In this document: positions 9,615 through 17,661 of the stretch, piece by piece
Layout of the letters: each line of letters starts with the position of its first letter
Numbering within the stretch: position 1 is the stretch's first letter
Source: Opitutia bacterium
GTDB taxonomy: Bacteria; Verrucomicrobiota; Verrucomicrobiia; Opitutales; Opitutaceae
DNA length: 64,000 nucleotides
Reading direction: 5' to 3'
Assembly (NCBI GenBank): GCA_947475065.1
Contig: CANJLB010000001.1
Coordinates: 103,304 to 167,303 of the forward strand
Made by a program: the position numbers and the translations under genes
Notes under the pieces: generated by a model
The model's database searches: none
Seen by the model: only the letters and a program-made list of their open reading frames with translations
Told to the model about the DNA's origin: nothing

Positions 9615-9836
9615 TTACACACTGAAATTTTTGCAGTTCCGGCACCAACGGCCCCGGCCTGCAACCGACCAAATGACCAAATAGGCTCCCGCGAGAGCCA
9701 GCATGATGCCCGGCACCCAAAGCCACCGCCAGCCGAAGGCCAGTGTGCTCAAGAAAATCAGGCCGATACCGGCCGCAAACAGGCGAATCCTGTTCTTTTG
9801 AATCATCTCGCCGCCGCAGGTCGGACATTTCATCAC
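9615..9836 (-). CDS. Small zinc-ribbon membrane protein
   Basis: The 73-aa protein has an N-terminal CPTCGG knuckle and a C-terminal WCRNCKNF knuckle, which together could form a four-Cys zinc ribbon. Between them are two hydrophobic segments (IRLFAAGIGLIFLSTLAFGW and WVPGIMLALAGAYLVIWSVA). This hairpin topology would put both Cys pairs on the same side of the membrane. It starts MMKCPT, so either of two adjacent ATGs may be used. No specific family name is recognised. It is convergent with the ABC ATPase and lies 77 bp beyond the LolA-like gene on the same strand. Confidence 0.65.
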   Translation of the reverse strand: MMKCPTCGGEMIQKNRIRLFAAGIGLIFLSTLAFGWRWLWVPGIMLALAGAYLVIWSVAGRGRWCRNCKNFSV

Positions 9837-9913
9837 CCGCAGGCAAAAGATTCAACCGAGTTGGAACAAGTTCAAAAACTTTCCGGCACAACCGTCATGA
9901 ACGCTCCAGCACG

Positions 9914-10849
9914 TCAGGGTTTGACCCGCTGCACGCCGTCGGCGGGCGGCGACAGGGCTTCGGCCAGCCGCGCGGGCTCGAACAATGCGGGCGAAAGTTC
10001 CAATCCCAACGCCGCACCTGTCACGACGAACTGGGTCTTGTTTCGCGTCGCCTCGTCGCGCACATCCACCACCTTCACGATCCGTTGCTCGTCGGTCCTT
10101 TTGCCGCCGGACGGAACTGTCACCGTGGTGAGATCGCGCACCTCCATGGATTTTATCGGCTCCCCAGTACCGCCGAACTGCACGGTCTTCACCAGCACGT
10201 TGTATGGCCCGTCAAGCCAGACCCGCACACCGGACAGCTCCGGCCGAAGCGCGCGAATGGCGGCGGGGGGGCGCAGCAGAAAGACATTAGCGACACGGTT
10301 GCCGAGCACCGGCGCAACCCCTTCGTAAGCAAAGTCCGGCCAGTACAGGAAAGGCATCTGCAAGTCGAAAGCTGTGAGATCCGTCCCGGCGAGCGGCCGA
10401 AATAGCGCCGCCACACCCAGCTCCGACCCGCTGCCAGGCTGATTATTTGCCTCTGCCGGCCAGCTCCATACCTTGCTCTCGGCACCGACCTGCAAGAGCA
10501 GCCGCCGTTCGGTGTCCTTCATACCGGGCTGGAGCACAATCCGCGTCATGGGGCCACGGCCCCACATCCGGCCCGGCACGGTGCGCTCATCACCCCGGCG
10601 TGGCAGAACGCGCAGCTCAAACTCCAAGTAATACGCGCCGCCCAACCCCCAGCCGTTCTGGCGAAACGCGTCCAAAAGCTTCCGTCCGTGCTCCTGATCG
10701 GGCTTGCCCTGCAAATAGGCGGTAGGGTCGTCACCGGGCCTGCGGGCTTGGGCGCCGGCCTCGCCGGCTGCCGCCAGCAGCAAAAGCGCAAGGCAGGCGA
10801 AAACCGCCTGCCTTGAAAAAAAACTCGGATTGGCGACGCGCAGGCGCAC
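9914..10849 (-). CDS. Outer membrane lipoprotein-sorting (LolA-like) protein
   Basis: The 311-aa protein carries a Sec signal peptide (hydrophobic AVFACLALLLLAAAGEAGA, cleavage after AQA). The mature part resembles the LolA-like family annotated as outer membrane lipoprotein-sorting proteins: GRMWGRGPMTRIVLQPG, FLYWPDFAYEGV and VWLDGPYNVLVKTVQFGG fit its beta-rich half-barrel. Proteins of this family are thought to handle hydrophobic cargo in the periplasm; the actual cargo is unknown. Its start codon lies 3 bp after the secG stop, so secG and this gene are probably cotranscribed. Family placement is from pattern recognition, moderately firm. Confidence 0.7.
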   Translation of the reverse strand: MRLRVANPSFFSRQAVFACLALLLLAAAGEAGAQARRPGDDPTAYLQGKPDQEHGRKLLDAFRQNGWGLGGAYYLEFELRVLPRRGDERTVPGRMWGRGPMTRIVLQPGMKDTERRLLLQVGAESKVWSWPAEANNQPGSGSELGVAALFRPLAGTDLTAFDLQMPFLYWPDFAYEGVAPVLGNRVANVFLLRPPAAIRALRPELSGVRVWLDGPYNVLVKTVQFGGTGEPIKSMEVRDLTTVTVPSGGKRTDEQRIVKVVDVRDEATRNKTQFVVTGAALGLELSPALFEPARLAEALSPPADGVQRVKP

Positions 10850-10852
10850 GGC

Positions 10853-11332
10853 TCAGGGCGTGGCAGGTTTGGGCGCTTCGGCCGGCGGGGGCGCGGCGGG
10901 AGCAGTCGTGGCCGGAACTGTGCCGGTCGCGGCCGGTCCGGGCACAGTCTGGGCTCCGGCAGCAGCGGGAGCCGGGGCCACGGCGGGACTGGAGCCGGCC
11001 GGCGGCAGGGACAACGGGCTCGGCGTGAGGGGCACGGTGGCCGGCACAGACATTTTTGGCGGCAAAATGTCGCTGTCGAAGGCGGGGTTTTTGTGCTGAT
11101 AAATGCGGCCGAGATAGAGCACAAAAGAGAGCACAAAGAACACGATGGCCGCGTTGATCGTGAACTTGGAGAGCACGTTGCCCGTCTCATGGCCAAAGGC
11201 CGACTCGGTCGCGCCGCCGCCAAGGGCTGCGCCCATGCCCCCGTCCTTGGTCTTTTGCATGAGCACGACAAGGACCAAGGACACCGAGGTCAGGATGAGC
11301 ACGAGGTTTAGCAGGCCAAGGAGGAATGACAT
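10853..11332 (-). CDS. secG: Preprotein translocase subunit SecG with long Pro/Ala-rich tail
   Basis: SecG is the small SecYEG subunit that assists protein translocation across the inner membrane. The start at 11332 gives [20 protein letters not shown], the first membrane helix, then the hallmark [19 protein letters not shown] and a second helix ([17 protein letters not shown]). Family members usually end soon after helix two. Here about 80 further residues rich in Pro, Ala, Ser and Thr follow, as is seen in several Verrucomicrobiota. An upstream in-frame extension to 11566 lacks SecG character and was not used. The gene lies 3 bp before the LolA-like gene and downstream of trxA. Confidence 0.9.
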   Translation of the reverse strand: MSFLLGLLNLVLILTSVSLVLVVLMQKTKDGGMGAALGGGATESAFGHETGNVLSKFTINAAIVFFVLSFVLYLGRIYQHKNPAFDSDILPPKMSVPATVPLTPSPLSLPPAGSSPAVAPAPAAAGAQTVPGPAATGTVPATTAPAAPPPAEAPKPATP

Positions 11333-11618
11333 GGGAAAGGGCTCAATAGATAGGCCGGGGCCGGGCTTGTCAATGCGTGCGTTGAGGGGGTAGTGTCCGC
11401 CGCTCGGGCGGCGGACGAAGCCCATCGAAATTCGCAGCTTTCCGTCTGTGACCGCACTGCCGGGCAATGCTTTCACCGTTTCCAACGGACAGGAAAACGG
11501 GGGCAAATTCACCGGCATGTCCTTCCCGTTCACGCCCAAACCCGCCGGCGCAAAATTATCCGGCAACGCCTGCCCGGCACCATCACCGCCACCGGCGGCC
11601 GTTCGCCCATGACACGGC

Positions 11619-11948
11619 TTACAGCCGCGCCATCAGCTTGTCCTTGATCACCGCCTTCGGCATCATGCCAACCAGCGTGTCCACGACAGCGCCGTTTTTG
11701 AACAGCAGCATGGTCGGGATGGCGCGCACGCCGTATTCGGCGGCGAGGGCGTCGTTGCCGGGCGCGTCAATGTCGAGCTTGGCGATGGCGACCTTGCCGG
11801 TCAGCTCCGTCGCAAGCTCCTCAAGAAGGGGCGCGATGGCCTTGCACGGGCCGCACCACGGCGCCCAGAAATCCACCAACGTGGGCGTGCCCGCGGCGAT
11901 GGCGGTCTTGAAGGAAGTGGCGTCAAGGTTGGAGATGTTGGCAGACAT
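11619..11948 (-). CDS. trxA: Thioredoxin
   Basis: This 109-aa protein is a standard thioredoxin. It has the active site [11 protein letters not shown], the buried Asp in VDFWAP, the cis-Pro loop AIPTMLLF and the C-terminal [10 protein letters not shown] region. It reduces protein disulfides in the cytoplasm with thioredoxin reductase, which is not in the window. It sits 286 bp upstream of secG on the same strand. The 3' neighbour region carries no convincing gene. Confidence 0.96.
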   Translation of the reverse strand: MSANISNLDATSFKTAIAAGTPTLVDFWAPWCGPCKAIAPLLEELATELTGKVAIAKLDIDAPGNDALAAEYGVRAIPTMLLFKNGAVVDTLVGMMPKAVIKDKLMARL

Positions 11949-12001
11949 AATGGATTGAAGGGAAAGTGAACGAGATGAAAAAGCAACTGTGACGATACAT
12001 G

Positions 12002-12280
12002 CTAAACGATGACAATTTGGCTGACAGCCAAAGCGCCCATGCCCAGCCAGATCAATCCACGATAAATATACCTCAGGTCACCCTTGGTGGGTTTCTCGGG
12101 TTGTTGTAGACAAATCGTGAGCACCATAAGCCAGAAAATAATGCTGATGAAAAGCACAAATACCATAACGGGGCCTCCACTGATCGCGATCGAAGGCAGA
12201 CTAAAAAGTATGAGCTGGATCAACATCGCCGTCCGGCAAGGGCGGTTGCAGTCATCGGAAAGGCTGTTTTTCAGTTTCAT
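12002..12280 (-). CDS. Hypothetical small membrane protein
   Basis: An open frame of 92 aa (or 74 aa if the internal ATG at 12226 is used). It contains three hydrophobic stretches: LIQLILFSLPSIAISGG, VMVFVLFISIIFWLMVLTICL and LIWLGMGALAVSQIVIV. A short cytoplasmic-looking loop, QQPEKPTKGDLRYIYRG, separates the last two. Base composition is less GC-rich than its neighbours. I do not recognise a family. It lies between trxA and the scpA operon on the same strand, and the strong membrane topology is the main reason to believe it is real. Confidence 0.45.
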   Translation of the reverse strand: MKLKNSLSDDCNRPCRTAMLIQLILFSLPSIAISGGPVMVFVLFISIIFWLMVLTICLQQPEKPTKGDLRYIYRGLIWLGMGALAVSQIVIV

Positions 12281-12299
12281 TGAAGACCACAGACCACGC

Positions 12300-12584
12300 T
12301 CACTGCGGCGTGGACTTGTGCAGAATCTCCACCAGCTCCTTGGGCTCGACGGTTTCGAGGCGCTTGTGCCGGCGCTTCAGCTCCTCAAAGGTCTTGACGA
12401 CGGTCTCCGTCATGCGACCGTGGGTCTCCTCGGAGCCGCCCACGAGCATGAACTGCTCGCCTGCGGTCATGCGTTTGTGGCCGTCGTCATTGTCAAGCGC
12501 GAGGCCGAGGAGTCCGGCGGTGCCTTTGGTCTTGGCTTTGGCCGGCTTGGCGGTGCGCGCGGGCTTGGAAGGTTTTTTGCTCAC
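12300..12584 (-). CDS. Conserved-looking small basic protein coupled to scpA
   Basis: The 94-aa protein has a Lys/Ala/Pro-rich basic N-terminus (SKKPSKPARTAKPAKAKTKG) followed by an acidic and polar C-terminal half with a likely helix (GRMTETVVKTFEELKRRHKRL). Its start overlaps the scpA stop by 4 bp (ATGA arrangement), so translation is coupled to scpA. The overlap and codon pattern argue it is real. I recognise no family. By position it could be a chromosome-organisation accessory or DNA-binding partner, which is inference only. ScpB is not in the window. Confidence 0.65.
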   Translation of the reverse strand: MSKKPSKPARTAKPAKAKTKGTAGLLGLALDNDDGHKRMTAGEQFMLVGGSEETHGRMTETVVKTFEELKRRHKRLETVEPKELVEILHKSTPQ

Positions 12585-13366
12585 ACCGTCACCGTGCCTG
12601 CTTCGGCGGGCGTTTCAAGCGGGTTTTCATCCGGCGGTGCGTCCTCACGTGCCGCGCACTCGATGTCAGTGAACGCCTCGTTCTGCCGCACGCGCATCCG
12701 GCCGAGGCGGGTGAGCTCCAGCACGGCCAGAAATGTCGCCACCAGCACGCGCAGGTTGAACGGGCCCGTGAACAGCTCGGAAAAGACAAACGTCGGCCGC
12801 GTGCGCGTGAGAGCGAGCAACTCCTCCATCTTGCCGGCCACCGTCACCTGCTCATCCTCGATCTCGCCCACGACGAGCTTCTCGGCTAGGCGGCGGAGCA
12901 CCAAGTTGAACGTCGTCCACAGGTCGAGGCGGCCGACCGGCTTGAGCGCACGGTCCGACGACAGCACGGAAACGTGCCGCGCCAGCATGTCACGCTGGGC
13001 AACGGCCAGTTCGTCGAGCCTGGTGGCGGCGTTCTTGAACTTTTTATATTGGATGAGCTGGTTGACGAGCTCCCAGCGGGGGTCAAAGCCGTCGTCGTCC
13101 CCGTTGGGGTCCACCGCCGCTTCGCCGCGCGGCAGGAGCATGCGGCTCTTGATCTCCATGAGCGACGCGGCCATCACGAAAAAATCGCCCGCGACCTCCA
13201 GATCGAGCTGCTGCATGGAGCGGAGCACGGCGATGTATTGCCGGGTGACCGACTCGATGGGGATGTCGTAGATGTCGAGCTCGCTCTTGCGGATGAGAAA
13301 ATGCAGCAGGTCGAGCGGCCCCTCAAAGACGGGGAGCTTGATACGGTGGTCGGCGTCGGGCAGCAT
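12581..13366 (-). CDS. scpA: Segregation and condensation protein A
   Basis: ScpA is the kleisin that bridges SMC dimers in the bacterial condensin. The N-terminal domain shows the family signature LPVFEGPLDLLHFLIRKSEL, then DIYDIPIESVTRQYIAVL and AASLMEIKSRMLLP. The C-terminal winged-helix region (VSELFTGPFNLRVLVATFLAVLEL, then LGRMRVRQNEAFTDI) ends in an acidic, Pro-rich tail. I chose the ATG at 13366; an upstream TTG at 13405 would add 13 Pro/Arg-rich residues. It overlaps the next small gene by 4 bp. Confidence 0.92.
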   Translation of the reverse strand: MLPDADHRIKLPVFEGPLDLLHFLIRKSELDIYDIPIESVTRQYIAVLRSMQQLDLEVAGDFFVMAASLMEIKSRMLLPRGEAAVDPNGDDDGFDPRWELVNQLIQYKKFKNAATRLDELAVAQRDMLARHVSVLSSDRALKPVGRLDLWTTFNLVLRRLAEKLVVGEIEDEQVTVAGKMEELLALTRTRPTFVFSELFTGPFNLRVLVATFLAVLELTRLGRMRVRQNEAFTDIECAAREDAPPDENPLETPAEAGTVTV

Positions 13367-13497
13367 GGGGTGAAGATGGTTGGCCGGGCGCGGCGGGCGA
13401 GGCAATTGGCAAATGGCGTTTTTTACCCCAGTTTCGTCCGCCGCCGCGAAAAACCCTGCAACTTTGCACGCGACCTGCTATAGGTCGTCAAACCGCC

Positions 13498-13853
13498 ATG
13501 CCTCCCGCCACCGAATTCTCCCCCGCCGCCCCCGCGACCACCGGTTCCACCCCCGTGCCGCCGGGCTTTTTCAAGCCTTACGACACCGGCGGCTTTTTCG
13601 ACGAGGTGCTCACCACCAAGGGCCGGGCCTGGCCGCATTACGGCCGGTTTTTGGAAAAATTTTCCGGGCTGAGCCGCGCCGAGTTCGACGCCAAGCGCCG
13701 CGCAGTGGACCTCGCGTTCCTGCGGCAGGGCGTCACCTTCAACGTTTATGGCGACTCGCAGGGCGCGGAGCGCATCTTCCCGTTCGACCTCATGCCGCGC
13801 ATCATCCCGGCGCGCGAATGGGAGCATCTGCCTTCTGCTAAACAACTCCATTC
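13498..13853 (+). pseudogene. Circularly permuted ATP-grasp protein (DUF404/DUF407 type), N-terminal fragment
   Basis: The frame opens with a Pro/Ala-rich leader, then matches the N-terminus of circularly permuted type 2 ATP-grasp proteins: FFDEVLTTKGRAWPHYGRFL, RRAVDLAFLRQGVTFNVYGD and GAERIFPFDLMPRIIPAREW. Intact relatives run to roughly 450-500 residues. Here similarity stops after residue ~117 at REWEHL, and the frame continues out of phase through the next gene to a stop at 14421. The missing ATP-binding core means no activity. These genes usually sit in an operon with an alpha-E protein and a transglutaminase, which fits the fragment that follows. Confidence 0.75.
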
Positions 13854-14483
13854 ATGGCCATCCACGTCGCGCTGCACCACAAGACCGCCTACCGGTATGA
13901 CCGCGCGGTCACACTTGGGCCGCAGGTCATCCGGCTGCGTCCCGCGCCCCACTGCCGCACCCCCATCCTCAGCTACTCGCTCACCCTCACGCCCGAGGAC
14001 GGCAATTTCGTCAACTGGCAGCAGGACGCCTTCAGCAATCACCTGGCCCGCGTCGTCTATCCCGATAAAGTCCGCGAGTTCGCCGTCACCGTGGATCTGG
14101 TCGCAGAGATCGCCGTTTACAATCCTTTCGATTTCTTCCTCGAGCCACACGCGGAAAAATTTCCCTTCGCCTACGACCGGGCCCAAGCCGCCGAGCTTTC
14201 ACTCTACCGCCGCAAACGCCCCCGCAAGCCCAGGTTTGCCGCCTTTGTCGAATCGCTCGACCTCACGCCGGTGCGCACGATTGATTTCCTGGTCGCGCTT
14301 AACTCACGCGTCAACGGCCTGGTCAAATACGTCATCCGCCTCGAGCCTGGCGTGCAGACACCCGAGCAGACGCTCACCTCGAACCTTATCCGAGTTACCA
14401 CTCGTCGGCTTTGTTCGTTGATGTCTTCGCTGGAGAGTCCCAGCAAGTCGTTTCTGCCAGTGATTATGCTGGGTTTAGTTTAG
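13854..14483 (+). pseudogene. Transglutaminase-like protein, N-terminal fragment
   Basis: The ATG at 13854 opens a protein typical of the bacterial transglutaminase N-terminal domain: VALHHKTAYRYDRAVTLGPQ, IRLRPAPHCRTPILSYSLT, VNWQQDAFSNHLARVVYP and later VKYVIRLEPGVQTPEQTLT. In intact members this is followed by the Cys-His-Asp transglutaminase core (a GSCRD-type Cys motif). Here it switches at about residue 178 (base ~14388) to unrelated residues and stops at 14483, overlapping the convergent ABC gene end by 9 bp. The catalytic domain is absent, so this is a 5' remnant. Confidence 0.75.
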
Positions 14484-16403
14484 GGTGATACTGCGGCCGG
14501 CCAAAATGGGGCTGGTTTGAATTCTTAATGTCGGTGCCAGACTGCCATCAGCCGTCAGTTGCTCCGCTTGCCCGAATTGCAACGAGCTGAGCCGGCGGTA
14601 GAGGCCGTCCGGCTTGGCCGACAGCTCGGCGTGGTTGCCCAGCTCCACCACCCGGCCGGCCTCCAGCACGGCGATGCGGTCGGCTGTGCGAATCGTGGCG
14701 AGCCGGTGCGCGACGATGAAGGTGGTGCGGCCCGCCATCAGACGCTCAAGCGCGATCTGCACGAGCCGCTCGCTTTCACTGTCGAGGGAGCTTGTCGCCT
14801 CGTCGAGGATGAGAATGGCGGGATCTTTGAGGATGGCGCGCGCGATGGCGATGCGCTGCCGCTGGCCGCCGGAAAGCTGAATGCCCCGGTCGCCGACGAG
14901 CGTGGCATAGCCCTCGGGGAAACTGGAGATGAACTCATCCGCGTTGGCGAGGCGGGCGGCCACACGGATGGCAGCGTCATCTGCGCCGGGTCGGCCATAG
15001 ACGATGTTATCAGCGATCGTGCCCCCAAAGAGCAGCACGTCCTGCGGCACAATCGCCATCTGGCCGCGCAGCCAGTGGAGTGGATAGTCGCGGGCGTCGC
15101 ACCCGTCGAGCAGCAGGCGGCCACTGTCCGGCTCATAGAAGCGCAGCAGCAGGGCGGTGAGTGTGGACTTGCCCGCGCCGCTCGGGCCGACCAGGGCGAT
15201 GCGTTCGCCGGCCCGCGCCGCGAGCGTGATGCCATGCAGCACGGTGACATCGGGCCGCGAGGGATAACGGAAATTCACCGCCTCAAACGCCACCTCGCCG
15301 CGCAAACGGGCGGGCGGCGGCCCGGCCGCCGCGTCCGGCGCCTCAGGCGTAATCTCCGTCGGCTCGCGCAGGAGCTCGCGCACCCGCTGGGTCGCACCCA
15401 CCGTTTTCTGCAGCTGGCTGAACAGTTCCGCCGCCTGCCCCATCGCACCCGCCACGAAGGTGGTGTAGAGCACGAAGCGGGTGAGCTGCCCCGGGCTGAT
15501 GCCGCCGCTCTGGAGCAGTCCGGCACCAAACCAGAGCACGATCACGATGCCACCAAAGAGAGCGACGATGAAAAAGGCCACAAACACCGCGCGCCAGCGG
15601 GCGGCGCTGAGCGCAGCGGCGAGCACGCGGGCGTTGGCGCGGCCGTAGCGGCCGAGTTCGAAGGCCTCGTTGGCGAAGGCCTTCACGCTGGCGATGGCCT
15701 GCAACGTTTCCTCCACGATGGTGTTCGTCGCCGCCAGCTGGTCCTGCGTCTCGCGCGCGAAACCCCGCAGCCTCCGCCCGAAAAAGACCGCGGCCGCGAT
15801 GAGCAGGGGCAGCGTGCCCAGCATCACCGCCGTCAGCCGGCCCGAGGTGAGCGCGATCATGGTGATGCCGCCGAACAGGAAGACCGTCTGCCGGCAGATC
15901 TGCGGCAGCGCGTCAATCAACGCGCCCTCAATCTGGGCGACGTCGGTCGAGATGCGGCTGGTGAGCTCGCCGACCCGCCGCTGCGCGAAAAACGCCATCG
16001 GCAGCGAGATAAGCCGGCCGTAGCAGTCGCGGCGCAGGTCGGCCAGCGCACTCTGACCAAGGCGGTTGAAGGAAAGGGCGCTGTTGAACGAGGCGAGCGC
16101 CTGCATCGTGACTGATGCCGCGAGCAGGAGCGCAACCTGGTTGAGGCTGAGGGCGCCGAGCAACGGCACGTTGCCGCCACCGGGATGCAACGCCGAATCA
16201 ATGAGCGTGCCCGCAAGGAGTGGAAACGCCAGCCCGAGGGTGGCACTGATAAACAGCGTGGTGAGCCCGGAAAAAAATCGTGCCCGGTAGGGGCGGACGT
16301 AGCGGGCCAGCGCAAAGGTCTGGCGCAGGCTTTCACGGTTGAGCGCCGCCTTGGGGAGGCGGTCTTGGGCGATGTCGGCCTGGGCCGGAGAAGAGCGTGC
16401 CAT
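14475..16403 (-). CDS. ABC exporter, fused permease-ATPase (MsbA/BmrA type)
   Basis: The 642-aa half-transporter has an N-terminal six-helix ABC membrane domain (about residues 30-330) with SLPMAFFAQRRVGELTSRIS as the coupling-helix region. The C-terminal ATPase has Walker A LVGPSGAGKSTLTALLLRFY, Q-loop IVPQDVLLFGGTIADNI, signature [19 protein letters not shown], Walker B AILILDEATSSLD and H-loop FIVAHRLATIRTAD. It would act as a homodimer exporting lipids, drugs or peptides. The MsbA role (lipid A flipping) is possible but cannot be proven from sequence. Its 3' end abuts the decayed ATP-grasp/transglutaminase locus. Confidence 0.9.
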   Translation of the reverse strand: MARSSPAQADIAQDRLPKAALNRESLRQTFALARYVRPYRARFFSGLTTLFISATLGLAFPLLAGTLIDSALHPGGGNVPLLGALSLNQVALLLAASVTMQALASFNSALSFNRLGQSALADLRRDCYGRLISLPMAFFAQRRVGELTSRISTDVAQIEGALIDALPQICRQTVFLFGGITMIALTSGRLTAVMLGTLPLLIAAAVFFGRRLRGFARETQDQLAATNTIVEETLQAIASVKAFANEAFELGRYGRANARVLAAALSAARWRAVFVAFFIVALFGGIVIVLWFGAGLLQSGGISPGQLTRFVLYTTFVAGAMGQAAELFSQLQKTVGATQRVRELLREPTEITPEAPDAAAGPPPARLRGEVAFEAVNFRYPSRPDVTVLHGITLAARAGERIALVGPSGAGKSTLTALLLRFYEPDSGRLLLDGCDARDYPLHWLRGQMAIVPQDVLLFGGTIADNIVYGRPGADDAAIRVAARLANADEFISSFPEGYATLVGDRGIQLSGGQRQRIAIARAILKDPAILILDEATSSLDSESERLVQIALERLMAGRTTFIVAHRLATIRTADRIAVLEAGRVVELGNHAELSAKPDGLYRRLSSLQFGQAEQLTADGSLAPTLRIQTSPILAGRSITLN

Positions 16404-16497
16404 TCCGCGCAGCTTCAGGATTCGACGCGAAATGGCGAGCCTCCGGGTTCAACGCCAATTCGCTTGACGGCCTGCCTGGTGTTTCAAGGCTGGCCGG

Positions 16498-17223
16498 GTG
16501 AGCCCCAACCATCAGGAAATGCTTGATCAGGCCGTCAACGCCTTGCGACGCGAGTTGGGTGAAAACCTGTATTGTTGCTGCGTCTATGGCAGCGCCGTCA
16601 GGGGCAACTCCATCGAGGGTGTGTCTGATATCAACCTGCTCCTGCTCCTGAACCAGTCTACGCCAGCGGCCCATCAGGGCGTCGCCCGTGCCATCGGCAG
16701 CCGGCCGCAGATTGATCCCTTTGTGCTGGCCCGGGGCGGATTCGAGCGCAGCGCCCGCGCGTTCGCCACCAAGTTCGCGAGCATCAAGCGCAACTATCGG
16801 GTGCTCTTTGGAACCGACCCGCTGGCCGGGCTGAACGTGGACGACGATCTGGAGAAGTTTTTATGCGAACAGGCGTTGCGCAACCTGCGCCTGCGACTGG
16901 TTTATTCATTTGTCACCCGCCAGCACAACCAAGCCTACGACAAGTTTCTGGTGCGCAATGCCACGGGAATTTTCGTGCAGATCTCGGAAGCGCTGCGGCT
17001 GAACGGCATCGCCCTGCCCGCCACGTTCGAGACGCGCATCCCAATCCTGGAGCACGAATATAAAATCAGCGGGCAGGTGCTGCGCGACTTGCTGGCCTTG
17101 AAAAAATCACCCCGCAAATTTTCGGATGACGAAGCCGTGGCATGGCATGGGCACTTATTTCCGGTGGTGGATACCGTGTTGGCCTGGATTGAAAGCAAAT
17201 GGCCGGCAATCCCGCTGAAATAG
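16498..17223 (+). CDS. Nucleotidyltransferase-domain protein
   Basis: The 241-aa protein starts at a GTG. An N-terminal pol-beta-type nucleotidyltransferase core is visible: YGSAVRGNSIEGVSDINLLL, in which the GS motif is followed by D-x-N instead of the usual D-x-D/E carboxylate pair. The C-terminal two-thirds is helical (FLCEQALRNLRLRLVYSF, ISEALRLNGIALPATFETRI), as in substrate-binding helical bundles of such proteins. The substituted second carboxylate leaves catalysis in doubt. It stands upstream of the decayed TIGR04222/DUF692 cassette with a 4-bp gap to the next ATG, so it may have been part of that operon. Confidence 0.7.
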   Translation: MSPNHQEMLDQAVNALRRELGENLYCCCVYGSAVRGNSIEGVSDINLLLLLNQSTPAAHQGVARAIGSRPQIDPFVLARGGFERSARAFATKFASIKRNYRVLFGTDPLAGLNVDDDLEKFLCEQALRNLRLRLVYSFVTRQHNQAYDKFLVRNATGIFVQISEALRLNGIALPATFETRIPILEHEYKISGQVLRDLLALKKSPRKFSDDEAVAWHGHLFPVVDTVLAWIESKWPAIPLK

Positions 17224-17227
17224 GATC

Positions 17228-17661
17228 ATGATTCCGCTCTTCGCTTCCACTCCGGCACCGGCTGAACACGGCGGGTTGAGTTTTTTGCACACGATGAGCG
17301 GTCCGGATTTTTTGATGCTATATGGCCTCTGGTTCATTGCGACCTTTGGGGCTGTCCTGTTTGCCGTTGGGGCGGATATGACACGCCACTGACCACCGGC
17401 ATCGGCCTGGTCGCATATGAACTGCTTGGGGTGATACGAATCATCAGCGGTTCGGCGCACGGAATGCATAAATGGAACATTCTGATCTTCATGATGCTTT
17501 TCGGCGGGATCATTTTTCTGGCCCGCGCGACCTTCAACCGATCCAGCGGCGGCGGCGGTAGCTGGTTTAGCAGCAGCTGCTCAGGCGGTGGCAGCAGTTG
17601 CTCAGGCGGAGGAGGTGGCTGCGGGGGCGGAGGCGGCTGCGGAGGCTGTGGCGGCTCATGA
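17228..17661 (+). pseudogene. TIGR04222-type Gly/Cys-rich membrane protein, internally deleted
   Basis: Two frames together look like the two ends of one protein. The ATG at 17228 gives 54 aa including GPDFLMLYGLWFIATFGAVL, a first membrane helix, and stops at 17392. From about 17385, in another frame, comes GIGLVAYELLGVIRIISG, a second helix (WNILIFMMLFGGIIFLA) and a C-terminal run of Gly/Ser with five Cys (SCSGGGSSCSGGG then GCGGGGGCGGCGG). This is the architecture I know for TIGR04222-domain proteins, whose middle globular part is absent here. The second part could still be translated from a GTG at 17431 (76 aa). Confidence 0.6.

Noticed and set aside
9541..9891. Overlapping minus-strand frame around the zinc-ribbon gene
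   Set aside because: The other frame (9615-9836) has paired CxxC motifs and two membrane helices; this one has no pattern and no strong start.
11333..11566. In-frame N-terminal extension of secG
   Set aside because: Starts at TTG, lacks SecG character, and the ATG at 11332 starts exactly at the first membrane helix.
12084..13271. Plus-strand open frame of ~395 codons opposite scpA
   Set aside because: Antisense to scpA and its partner gene; Ser/Arg-rich translation without similarity.
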